This document shows, one piece after another, positions 24,079 to 31,752 of a stretch of DNA of 39,391 bases. Under the pieces are notes generated by a model that saw nothing but the letters and a program-made list of their open reading frames with translations, did not search any database and was not told the origin of the DNA. Source of the stretch: DATDCV01 sp036524155 (GTDB lineage Bacteria > Verrucomicrobiota > Verrucomicrobiia > Limisphaerales > UBA8199). Position 1 is the stretch's first letter. Each line of letters opens with the position of its first letter. The DNA lies in NCBI GenBank assembly GCA_036524155.1, contig DATDCV010000300.1, forward strand, positions 1-39,391, read 5' to 3'. Both the position numbers and the translations under genes were made by a program.

Positions 24079-25401
24079 ATGGATTCCCAGCGGAACGAGA
24101 ATCGCGATTCGGGCGCTGAAATCGCGGCTAACGCGCCCCTGGCCTCCAAAGCCAACGCTGCGCTTGGCGCCGAGGCGGGGTGTCAAACCGGTAACGCAAC
24201 GTCCTCTTCCTCTCCGCTGGCGCACTTCGACAGGATGCTCGACCGCTGTTACGAATTCGCTGAGGCCGCCAAGGCGGAGGGCCGGCCGATCGTCGGCATC
24301 ATGTGCGAGTTCACGCCGAGGGAATTGATCCTGGCGGCGGGCGGCGTGCCGGTCTGCCTGTGCGGAGGTTCGGCCGAAACGATTGCCCCGGCGGAGCAGT
24401 ACCTGCCCGCGAACCTCTGCCCGCTGATCAAATCCACGTTCGGCTATTTCGTCACGACGAAGAATCCGTTCCTGAATTGGGCCGACCTGGTGGTGGCCGA
24501 GACGACTTGCGACGGCAAGAAAAAGATGTTTGAGCTGCTGGGGCAGTCCAAGCCGATGTACGTGCTCGAGCTGCCGCAAAAGGCGGGGGATGCGGACGCG
24601 CTCGAGCGCTGGGTGGCGGAGGTGCACAAATTCAAAGCGCACCTGGAGGCGAGGTTCGAGGTCAAGATCACCGCCGCGAAATTGCACGAGGCGATCCAAC
24701 TCATGAACCGCGAGCGGCGGCTACGGCGGCAATTGGCGAGCCTCATGGCGCAGGAGAATCCGCCGCTGACCGGACGGCAGTTGCTCGGCTGCAAAAGCAC
24801 CATCTCCGGGATCGAGGCGGACTTGTGCCAGTATGAGCGCGTCTACGAATGGTGCGTGGCGAATGGCGCCCAAGCTCAGAGTTCAAAATCCCAAGTCGAG
24901 GACCCTCAGCACGCAGGTCACGGGTCGGAGCACCCGGGTCGAAGTGCGAAGCCCAAAGTCCGGGTCCTGCTGACGGGTGTGCCGTTAGTGCATGGGGCCG
25001 AGCGAGTGCTCGAGATCATCGAAGGGTGCGGGGCGGTGGTGGTGTGCATGGAAAACTGCACTGGCATCAAGCCGATCCTCGAGGATGTCGATTTGGGTGC
25101 GCCGGACCCGGTTCGCGCGATTGCGGAAAAATACTATCACTTGCCCTGCTCGGTTATGACAGTCAATCGGCGCCGGTTTGAGAGTCTGCGAAAGCTGGCG
25201 GCCCAATTCCGGCCGCAGTGTGTCATTGAACTGGTGTGGCAGGCCTGTTTGACCTACGACGTTGAGTCGTTCCAGGTGCGACGCCTGGTGGAGGAAGATC
25301 TTCGCTTGCCCTACCTGAAGGTCACGACTGATTACTCGGAGGCCGACTCGGCGCGGATCAGGGCCCGGGTTGAAGCCTTGTTGGAGATGGTAAGGGGCTG
25401 A
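24079..25401 (+). CDS. 2-hydroxyacyl-CoA dehydratase D-type / double-cubane-cluster protein
   Basis: From ATG 24079 the protein is 440 aa; an in-frame ATG at 24019 would add 20 residues of poor quality. It matches the HgdB/FldB/BcrC-like family and especially the YjiM-type double-cubane-cluster group: VGIMCEFTPRELILAAGGVPVCLCGG (about residues 72-97), LPANLCPLIKSTFGYF (about 110-125), ETTCDGKKKMFELLG (about 140-154) and later VVCMENCTGIKP and QACLTYDVESFQVRR. The conserved cysteines would bind iron-sulfur clusters. Partner ATPase activators (HgdC/YjiL) are not seen here. A Gln/Ser/His-rich insertion (about residues 270-295) breaks the middle of the protein and looks like a linker. The next gene starts directly after its stop. 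Confidence 0.85.
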   Translation: MDSQRNENRDSGAEIAANAPLASKANAALGAEAGCQTGNATSSSSPLAHFDRMLDRCYEFAEAAKAEGRPIVGIMCEFTPRELILAAGGVPVCLCGGSAETIAPAEQYLPANLCPLIKSTFGYFVTTKNPFLNWADLVVAETTCDGKKKMFELLGQSKPMYVLELPQKAGDADALERWVAEVHKFKAHLEARFEVKITAAKLHEAIQLMNRERRLRRQLASLMAQENPPLTGRQLLGCKSTISGIEADLCQYERVYEWCVANGAQAQSSKSQVEDPQHAGHGSEHPGRSAKPKVRVLLTGVPLVHGAERVLEIIEGCGAVVVCMENCTGIKPILEDVDLGAPDPVRAIAEKYYHLPCSVMTVNRRRFESLRKLAAQFRPQCVIELVWQACLTYDVESFQVRRLVEEDLRLPYLKVTTDYSEADSARIRARVEALLEMVRG

Positions 25402-26262
25402 ATGGCTAAAGGGATAAAGGCCAATCCAAAACGAACGCGGTCCAGGCGCGGGTTCACTTTGATCGAGCTGCTGGTGGTGATCGCGATTATCGGCATTCTG
25501 GCGGCGATGCTGCTGCCGGCACTGTCGCGGGCCAGGCAAAAAGCGCGGGCCGCCTATTGCCTTTCCAACCTCCGTCAGTGGGGGGTGGTGTGGCGAATTT
25601 ATACCGACGACAACAATGGAGCGTTCAGCGGCGGCATCGCGGTGGATTGGAACCGGGGTGAGTGGCTGGACGCGCTGGAAAAGTACTACCGCAAGAAACC
25701 GGATCTGTTGCTTTGCCCGGCCGCGACGATGCGCAGGGGGCCGGGCGCGCGGGAAGCCCCGGTGGCGGCGACCTCGCCGTCGGCTGTGGAATACGGCGGC
25801 CCAACCACGGCTTATGATTTTCCGCTCTCGGATCCCACCGCCCCCGCGGGTCAGGCTTTCAGGAAGATTATCAGTAGTTACGGCGTCAACAATTGGGTTT
25901 ACGATCCCCCTGGCGGGGTCACACAAATCCAGGGGCGCCCGACGACGCGAAACTGGCGCAAGTTCGACCTGGCGAAACGCCCGACCGAAACTCCTCTGCA
26001 GGCAGACTCGATGTGGCGCGGCGGCGGGCCGCACCACACGGATGCGCGCCCTGCCTTCAACGGTGAATGGTCCGGAGCCGGAGCCGAATCAAAACACTTC
26101 TCGATCATCCGTCATGGACGAGGCATCCAGGTAGTGTTTTTCGACGGCTCGACGCGAGGAAAACGCGCGCGCCACCTGTGGCTGCTCCCCTGGAACAAGG
26201 AATACGACATCACCCACGCTGAAAAGCAGGGGCCGACCTTTTTCCCGGTCTGGATGCGTTGA
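25402..26262 (+). CDS. Prepilin-type N-terminal cleavage/methylation (pseudopilin-like) protein
   Basis: The 286-aa protein starts with a short basic leader and the type IV pilin/type II secretion signal RRGFTLIELLVVIAIIGIL (residues 15-33), with cleavage expected before Phe and Glu at the +5 position. The globular domain has SNLRQWGVVWRIYTDDNNG after the helix and a C-terminal RHGRGIQVVFFDGSTRG block (H-x9-DG-type). Both are hallmarks of the large pseudopilin families of Verrucomicrobiota, Planctomycetota and Lentisphaerota. It should be an inner-membrane or pseudopilus-like exported protein; the actual role of these paralogues is unknown. ATG 25402 follows the previous stop without a gap, with AAGGGG (25392-25397) as ribosome binding site. 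Confidence 0.92.
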   Translation: MAKGIKANPKRTRSRRGFTLIELLVVIAIIGILAAMLLPALSRARQKARAAYCLSNLRQWGVVWRIYTDDNNGAFSGGIAVDWNRGEWLDALEKYYRKKPDLLLCPAATMRRGPGAREAPVAATSPSAVEYGGPTTAYDFPLSDPTAPAGQAFRKIISSYGVNNWVYDPPGGVTQIQGRPTTRNWRKFDLAKRPTETPLQADSMWRGGGPHHTDARPAFNGEWSGAGAESKHFSIIRHGRGIQVVFFDGSTRGKRARHLWLLPWNKEYDITHAEKQGPTFFPVWMR

Positions 26263-26292
26263 GCCCGGCGGGCCTTGCCGGCAGAAAAGGCA

Positions 26293-26320
26293 GAGCCCTG
26301 CCTTTGACGTGGCAGGGCTC
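26293..26320. terminator. Hairpin between convergent genes, probable bidirectional terminator
   Basis: GAGCCCTGCC (26293-26302) and GGCAGGGCTC (26311-26320) are a perfect 10-bp inverted repeat with an 8-nt loop. It lies in the 77-nt gap between the ends of the pseudopilin gene and the convergent phosphatase-family gene, the expected place for a shared terminator. No T-run follows on either strand. Confidence 0.65.
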
Positions 26321-26339
26321 CCGTTCCCCACCCGAGGAA

Positions 26340-27566
26340 TTACTGGCCTCTGAGCGGCAACTTGCCGTTCGAGGACTTCGGGTTTCCAAGAAAGAACGTG
26401 GCAACAATGGCCTTATGATCCGAGGGCCAAAGCGGGGGTGTCGTGAGACTGATCCTCGGATCCAGAATTTCGAACGCCGTGGGCGCGAACCGGTCCCCGC
26501 GATAAAAGACGTAATCGAGGCGATAGACAAACTCCGTGCCCGGATCGGCGAGAGCAGGGTCATGGCCCCAGGTCAGCCCGCCTGCCAAGTCGTCCGGGTG
26601 CAGAGTCGCCCACGTGTCCTTGAACCCGGCCTCGGCGAACGCGGAGTAACTGTCGGTTCCATTGCGGTTGAACGGATCCGAATTGAGGTCGCCGACGATC
26701 ATCACCGGCATCTCCACATCCGCGAGGTCCGCCAACAGCTCCACGACCTCGGCCCTTTGTATGGCGGGGATGGACTCATCATGCGGGTGTGTGCAGATGA
26801 GGCGGAAACGCTCGCCGCGAGTAAACACATCGACCGAGCACCAGCCACGGTAGATTGAGATGATGTTGCCGCCGAGAGGAACCTGCGGGTAGATGGAAAA
26901 TCGCCCGGTTTGGGGATTGGATGCTTGGAGGTAACCGGGGGGCAGATCGGTCCTCACCAGGATCGCCTCGTGGTCGATGATTCTACCCCAGGCCAGCGTG
27001 AACGGTTGCAGGCTGGCGATCATGGGCACTTCGACGTCGGATTCGGTGGCCACCACCACCACCTGGTAATGTGCGCCTTTCGCGGCCAGCGCATTGGTCA
27101 AAAGTCCCAGGTAGTCATAAGCCACGGTGTAGTCTCCGGCGCCGGTGGGCGTGTTGGGGGCCGTGGCGATCGTGTAGAGTTCCTGCAATGCGGCTACGTC
27201 CGGCCGTTGGGCGGCAATTTCGTCTGCCAGTGCCGTCATGCGTGCCGGCGGGTCCGCGGCGAGAATTTGGCCGAAGACCGTCGTTACGGTCACGAGCAAG
27301 TTCATTTCATAGTTCGGGTCGGTCGGGTCCAACGCCAGAGGGGCCTCGATCGGCCCTCCCACGTAGGCGTTAGCCTGGTAAACCTTCAGGGCCTTTTTGC
27401 CACCGACATCCAGTGGGCCAGCCAGCACCCCGAAGGCGCCGGCGGCCAGGAGTGAAATCAGGCCGAACAGGGCCGTGCGTCGCGCGCAGCCGCCCAGGTT
27501 TCGCCGGGGATGTTTATTGTATGCCAATGCGGTGGTTTCCGATTTATCGAGCAATTTCGTCTTCAT
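26340..27566 (-). CDS. Exported endonuclease/exonuclease/phosphatase-family protein
   Basis: From ATG 27566 the product is 408 aa; the longer frame to 27764 has a poor-quality N-terminus. A basic start followed by TALFGLISLLAAGAFGVLAGPL (about residues 28-49) is a signal peptide or anchor, so the enzyme is probably periplasmic or outside. The catalytic domain belongs to the EEP (DNase I-like) superfamily: RPDVAALQEL (metal-binding Glu), CTHPHD, VGDLNSDPFN (Asp/Asn), RLDYVFYRG and PSDHKAI (terminal Asp-His). Substrates in the family range from DNA to phospholipids and inositol phosphates, so the target is open. It is the last gene on the minus strand before a convergent terminator hairpin. Confidence 0.88.
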   Translation of the reverse strand: MKTKLLDKSETTALAYNKHPRRNLGGCARRTALFGLISLLAAGAFGVLAGPLDVGGKKALKVYQANAYVGGPIEAPLALDPTDPNYEMNLLVTVTTVFGQILAADPPARMTALADEIAAQRPDVAALQELYTIATAPNTPTGAGDYTVAYDYLGLLTNALAAKGAHYQVVVVATESDVEVPMIASLQPFTLAWGRIIDHEAILVRTDLPPGYLQASNPQTGRFSIYPQVPLGGNIISIYRGWCSVDVFTRGERFRLICTHPHDESIPAIQRAEVVELLADLADVEMPVMIVGDLNSDPFNRNGTDSYSAFAEAGFKDTWATLHPDDLAGGLTWGHDPALADPGTEFVYRLDYVFYRGDRFAPTAFEILDPRISLTTPPLWPSDHKAIVATFFLGNPKSSNGKLPLRGQ

Positions 27567-27930
27567 GGTCTGCTTTCGTTGGAGCGGTGAATTGTTCTTC
27601 CTGCCAGCGACGGTCCACTCCGGTCCCGCCTCCGGCAGGTCCCCGTGCACAGCCGCACACGAGGGACTGTCCCTTCCCGCGTCACTCAAATCCTGGTGTT
27701 TGCGAGCCTCCGCTTTCGCCTGCGCCCGCCTTTCTGCGTCCTGCAGCTTAAGAGTCCGCGACACCGGCGGGCATCATAAAGCGAGGAACTCCCAGAGCGT
27801 GAATCGAAAAAATTGTTCGTTCATCATTTCAATCGAATCGCGTCAGCCGCGTTTATGGCACGGCAACTCAGCAACCAAACGCCCGCGCAGCCTCTTGTTG
27901 GGCTCCGCTTTTCATGCCGGCTTTGTCCGG
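27567..27930. other. Gene-free upstream region of the phosphatase-family gene
   Basis: This gap contains an in-frame but unlikely upstream extension of the phosphatase-family gene, and a small palindrome, GGGAC-T-GTCCC at about 27662-27672. No tRNA or convincing small gene is visible. A promoter for the minus-strand gene (ATG 27566) should be here, but I cannot identify boxes. Confidence 0.35.
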
Positions 27931-28608
27931 TCATTCGGGCCGGGAATGAGTTCGTTTCCACTGGAGCACCCGGCGTTTCACCTCGTCGATTTGAGCCGGG
28001 CTCAACCGGGTTTTCAGAGTCTCCAGCAAGTCCTCGCCCTCTTTGTGCCCTTCGGCTGCCGCGAGGCTGAGCCACATGCAGGCGGCGACGGCGTCGACAG
28101 CGGAGTTGGCGGACACGTTCGAGGACAGAAGGCAGCCGAGGTGATACTGCGCATCCGGAGAGCCTTGGTCGGCGGCTTTGGTCGCCCACTTCACCGCCTC
28201 GGCATCATCCTGCATTACACCGACTCCGTTCGAAAACAGGGTGGCCAGCTCGTCCTGGGCGGGAGCGTAACCCTGGTTGGCCGCCTTGCGAATCCACTTT
28301 GCCGCTTCCATTTCATCGGGGAGCATTCCTTCCGCGTTCAGGTTCATCTCGCCGAATGCGAACTGTGCAGGGGCGTAGCCCTGGGCGGCGGCCTTGCTGA
28401 ACCAGGAGGCGGCCGCGGGATAATCCGGTGCGATGTCCGCTCCCTCGTGGTAGTACATTCCGAGCTTATATTGCGCCTCGGGGTCGCCGCGCTTTGCCTC
28501 AGTCTTCAGACGGGCAAGCTGCGGGTTTTTCGAGCAGGAACAAGTGAGGGCTGCAAGCACAAGACCGCCAAAGAGCAATTCGCCGAGTAGGTTCCGAAGA
28601 CGTTTCAT
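27931..28608 (-). CDS. Sel1-repeat (SLR) lipoprotein
   Basis: The ATG at 28608 starts MKRLRNLLGELLFGGLVLAAL followed by TCSCS, a plausible lipoprotein signal with the lipidated Cys near residue 23-25. The frame is open upstream, but this start is 4 nt after the previous stop. The body has four tandem Sel1/TPR-like repeats, with units such as GDPEAQYKLGMYYHEG, GYAPAQFAFGEMNLNAEG, GYAPAQDELATLFSNG and GSPDAQYHLGCLLSSN. It then has a helical tail (RLSPAQIDEVKRRVLQW). Sel1 repeats are protein-protein interaction scaffolds; the partner is unknown. It is the last gene of the minus-strand lipid operon. Confidence 0.88.
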   Translation of the reverse strand: MKRLRNLLGELLFGGLVLAALTCSCSKNPQLARLKTEAKRGDPEAQYKLGMYYHEGADIAPDYPAAASWFSKAAAQGYAPAQFAFGEMNLNAEGMLPDEMEAAKWIRKAANQGYAPAQDELATLFSNGVGVMQDDAEAVKWATKAADQGSPDAQYHLGCLLSSNVSANSAVDAVAACMWLSLAAAEGHKEGEDLLETLKTRLSPAQIDEVKRRVLQWKRTHSRPE

Positions 28609-28612
28609 CGCA

Positions 28613-28810
28613 CTACCAGTTCGCATCGCCCGGCAGAGGGCGGTATTCAGGGTTCCACTGTTTCCACTTCCATTCCTGGTAATGTTCAGGATAAACGCAG
28701 CCTGGTAGAATGGACGCCAGGCCCAAACAAATCGCCAGCACCACTCCGGGAGCCCGCGCCCGGCGCATCGCATGCCTTACTAAAGCGACCGGCCCTCTTC
28801 TTGTGTTCAT
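28613..28810 (-). CDS. Small lipoprotein (65 aa)
   Basis: The protein has a basic N-terminus, a hydrophobic segment (GVVLAICLGLASIL, about residues 22-35) and the lipobox LPGC, giving a mature lipid-anchored peptide of 28 residues rich in Trp, Tyr and Pro (YPEHYQEWKWKQWNPEYR). It starts 10 nt after the stop of the acyl-carrier-like gene with a GAGAGG ribosome binding site and ends 4 nt before the Sel1 gene, so it is in the operon. The aromatic tail suggests interaction with membrane or cell wall. No family is recognised. Confidence 0.65.
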   Translation of the reverse strand: MNTRRGPVALVRHAMRRARAPGVVLAICLGLASILPGCVYPEHYQEWKWKQWNPEYRPLPGDANW

Positions 28811-28820
28811 ACGTTGCCTC

Positions 28821-29513
28821 TCATGATCCCCCGAGATCCTGGATGAAACGCGCGTCCTCGCGATAGACGCCGGGTTTCAAGCCAAGTTGTTCGATTGTGA
28901 GTTCGCGAATCGCGGCGGCGACGTCCGGCCTCGACCAACGCCCGCTTGGCCCAGCCCGGCCACCCGGCGCAAAAGCGACCAGGAATTCGGCCAATTGCCC
29001 GACGGTGGCGTGGTTTCTGGAGAACTCCACCCCCAGAGGCTTGGTCAGCACGATCGCCGCACTCCAAACCAGGAGGCCAGCCACGAGCCCCAACACCAGT
29101 GAAAAGCCCATGAGGTGAAATGCGACCGCTTGCAGTAGCACCGCACCGCCGAGGATCCCCAAGGCCAGAACCACCCACCACGGTCGTTTCAGCTCCGGCC
29201 ACACCTGCGCCCCCAGAGCGGTATGCAAACGCGTCCAGGCGGCCTGCCGGCTGACACGGGGGATAAGATCGTCGAGTTGGGCGGCCGGCACGACGCGGGC
29301 ACGGGGCAAGCTGAACTCGTTCATAAGCGCCCGGCGCACGGAATAGAAGACGTGGCTCGTCATACAAACCGCCGGTTCATTGGTTTGCACCTTCGCCACC
29401 ACGATGTCGATCAATTTCGCCGGGGTGACCGCCTGCTCGGCTTCGGCATCCGACAGCGTGATTCCGAACCGCTCTTCAACGCTCATTACCAACTCAACCA
29501 GGTCCAGGCCCAT
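28821..29513 (-). CDS. Membrane protein with a split, apparently circularly permuted acyl-carrier domain
   Basis: From ATG 29513 (AAGGAT ribosome binding site, 10 nt after the upstream stop) the protein is 230 aa. It begins GLDLVELVMSVEERFGITLSD and continues EAEQAVTPAKLIDIVVAKV, which equals helices II to IV of acyl carrier proteins but starts exactly where the phosphopantetheine Ser would be. Two membrane segments follow (about residues 112-162). The C-terminus (about 195-230) reads VAAAIRELTIEQLGLKPG and then REDARFIQDLGGS, which resembles ACP helix I and the loop before the Ser. The ACP fold thus seems divided between the two ends. It lies directly after the acyl-ACP-synthetase-like gene, so an acyl-handling role is likely. 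Whether it can carry phosphopantetheine is doubtful. Confidence 0.78.
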   Translation of the reverse strand: MGLDLVELVMSVEERFGITLSDAEAEQAVTPAKLIDIVVAKVQTNEPAVCMTSHVFYSVRRALMNEFSLPRARVVPAAQLDDLIPRVSRQAAWTRLHTALGAQVWPELKRPWWVVLALGILGGAVLLQAVAFHLMGFSLVLGLVAGLLVWSAAIVLTKPLGVEFSRNHATVGQLAEFLVAFAPGGRAGPSGRWSRPDVAAAIRELTIEQLGLKPGVYREDARFIQDLGGS

Positions 29514-29523
29514 AGACGATCCT

Positions 29524-31752
29524 TCATCTGCCGGCGGGTTCGGGCGTCTCTTCGTGAGCGCGGGACAGCTGGGTCGCAAGTTCCCGGATTCTGCGCAGGT
29601 CCAGTTTTCCGGTCCCTAGCTTCGGCACCTCGTTGACCGCGAAGAACTGGCGCGCTTTGGGGATCCAGAGGTTGGGCAGATCCAGTTGCGGCAGGCGGTT
29701 CAGCAGATCGGATACCCGAGGTTCATCCAGCGTGTGCAGCACGGCGAGGCGCTCGCCTTTCTTTTCGTCGGGCACACCAGTCACGACGAAGGTGAGTTCG
29801 CTGACGCCGGCGAGCTTGTGCAACTCCTCTTCGATTTTGACCAGCGGCACCATCTCGCCGCCGATTTTCACAAAACGGCTCAGCCGATCCGTTATTTGGA
29901 GAAAACCATCTTCATCGAGCGTGGCGATGTCGCCCGTTGTGTACCAGCCGTCACGCAGCACATCGGCAGTCATCTCAGGCTTGTTCAGATAACCTTGCAT
30001 GACGTTCGGGCCCCGCACGAGCAAGAGCCCGGGCTGACCCACCGGAAGCGGGGTGCGAGAGGCCGGGTCGACAATCCGCACGCCCATGCCCGGCAGGGGA
30101 CGGCCGATCTTTCCGCGGCGGGCGCCCACCTGTCTTGTGCCGGCGGCCCTGAAATCGTGAGTGTTAGCCGCCACGACGGGGGAGCACTCCGTACAGCCAT
30201 AGCCCTCGACCGGCCGGATGCCGAACTTGTCTTCGAAGGCCGATGCAAGCCAATCGGGGAGTTTCTCGGCGCCGGCCATGACGAACCGCAGGCTGCCGAA
30301 ATCCTCGGCTTCGCAGGAGCGCAAATAGATTTGCAGGAACGAAGGGGTCGCCATCAAGTAGGTCACTCCGTACCGTCTCACCAGCTCACCGACCGCTTTG
30401 CCCTCGAGCGGGTTAGGGTGAAAGATCACGCCCAGGCCGTACAGGGCGGGCGCAAGCAGCGTGGCGGTGAAGCCGAATGAATGGAAAAATGGCAGGATGC
30501 CCAGGAACCTGTCCCGCGGCCCAAAGTCGAATGTCTGGCCGAGCTGCTCCAAATTCGATGCGAGGTTATAGTGGGAAAGCATCACGCCTTTGGGCTCCCC
30601 GGTGCTGCCGCTCGAGAACACCACTGTCGCCAGATCATCCAACCGGGGTGTGCGTTCGCAACCGGCGGCCCGCTCGAGAAACCGAATCGGTGCCAGCCAG
30701 GCGAGCGCGAGTGCGGCTAGCTTCTCGGCCAACCGTGGACGCGCCAGCACTTCTTCCAGCAGCAGTACCTTGCCGGGCAGAGATATCTTGATCTTATCGA
30801 GAAAGGTTTTCGAGGTAACGATGCTCTGCAATTCGCATTGGCGGATGCAGGATGCCAGGACCTGGCTCGAGAGAGTGTAGTTCAAATTCACCGGGACCTT
30901 GCCGGCGATCAAGGCGGCCAGGTTGGTCAGCGCACCGCCCACCGACGGCGGCAGAAAGATCCCCACCATCTTTTGGCCGGTCCAGTGAGCGCGCAGGCGG
31001 CGGGCGACAAAAATGGCTTTCACGAAGGCCGATCCGAGGCTGATTTTAGGCAGACGGGCGTCGGCCATTGCGAAGCGCAGGGGGTGATGCCGGGCGCGTT
31101 GCACGAAAGCGCGGCCCAGCGGTTTCATGACACGGCGTCGATAAGACCAGGCGTCGGTGTTGAGCTCCTGGATCACGCTGCGAACTTCAACGGCGGTTGC
31201 GCGGGCCGGCATCGGCTCGCCAAAGCTAACCGTCACCGGGTAGGGGATCCGGCGGGGCAGTTTCCAAAAAAGCCGGCCGGCCTGGTAGCTAAAGATGCTC
31301 CCCCACACCCCATCCAGGCAGACGGGAACGATGGGCGAATCCAACCCCTCCATGATGCGTTCAAACTCGTGGTGAAACGGCAGCATGACCCCAATCCGCG
31401 AGACGTCCTTTTCCGCGAAAATGCCTACCACTTCCCCACTCCGGATGGCGTCGGTAGCTTGCCGTAACGCTCTCGCGAGGTCGCGGGAGCGTTGTTCCGG
31501 CGGCAGCGGAATTACCCGAAGCAACCGCAACCATGGCTTCAACCACCACAGCGAACAGACCGCCTCGGGGATTACAAACCGCACAAAGCGCCTGGTGCTG
31601 GCCAGGATCAGCAACACATCCACAAATGAAACATGGTTGCTCACCAGCAATGCGCCCCCAGTTGCGGGCAGGCGGTCGGCTTTCACCGCCTCGACGCGGT
31701 AGAGCAGCCGCGACAAGACGGACAGGAAGGCGCGCAGATACCAGGGCTTCAT
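29524..31752 (-). CDS. Aas-like bifunctional acyltransferase / acyl-ACP (acyl-CoA) synthetase
   Basis: The 742-aa protein has two enzyme domains. The N-terminal PlsC-like acyltransferase has NHVSFVD (HX4D, about residues 39-45) and GIFAEKDVSRIG (about 108-119), which replaces the usual FPEG block and may reduce or alter activity. The C-terminal adenylate-forming domain has FSSGSTGEPKGVMLSH, YGCTECSP, GWYTTGDIATLDEDGF, LSRFVKIGGEMV and KLGTGKLD, all intact. Such fusions (E. coli Aas) reacylate lysophospholipids using fatty acids activated on ACP. The ATG overlaps the upstream acyltransferase stop (31749-31752) and has an AAAGGAG ribosome binding site. The acyl-carrier-like membrane protein follows 10 nt later. 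Confidence 0.9.
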   Translation of the reverse strand: MKPWYLRAFLSVLSRLLYRVEAVKADRLPATGGALLVSNHVSFVDVLLILASTRRFVRFVIPEAVCSLWWLKPWLRLLRVIPLPPEQRSRDLARALRQATDAIRSGEVVGIFAEKDVSRIGVMLPFHHEFERIMEGLDSPIVPVCLDGVWGSIFSYQAGRLFWKLPRRIPYPVTVSFGEPMPARATAVEVRSVIQELNTDAWSYRRRVMKPLGRAFVQRARHHPLRFAMADARLPKISLGSAFVKAIFVARRLRAHWTGQKMVGIFLPPSVGGALTNLAALIAGKVPVNLNYTLSSQVLASCIRQCELQSIVTSKTFLDKIKISLPGKVLLLEEVLARPRLAEKLAALALAWLAPIRFLERAAGCERTPRLDDLATVVFSSGSTGEPKGVMLSHYNLASNLEQLGQTFDFGPRDRFLGILPFFHSFGFTATLLAPALYGLGVIFHPNPLEGKAVGELVRRYGVTYLMATPSFLQIYLRSCEAEDFGSLRFVMAGAEKLPDWLASAFEDKFGIRPVEGYGCTECSPVVAANTHDFRAAGTRQVGARRGKIGRPLPGMGVRIVDPASRTPLPVGQPGLLLVRGPNVMQGYLNKPEMTADVLRDGWYTTGDIATLDEDGFLQITDRLSRFVKIGGEMVPLVKIEEELHKLAGVSELTFVVTGVPDEKKGERLAVLHTLDEPRVSDLLNRLPQLDLPNLWIPKARQFFAVNEVPKLGTGKLDLRRIRELATQLSRAHEETPEPAGR

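Noticed and set aside
27567..27764. Upstream extension of the exported phosphatase-family protein
   Set aside because: The added residues precede an obvious basic start plus signal-like hydrophobic segment and look non-coding.
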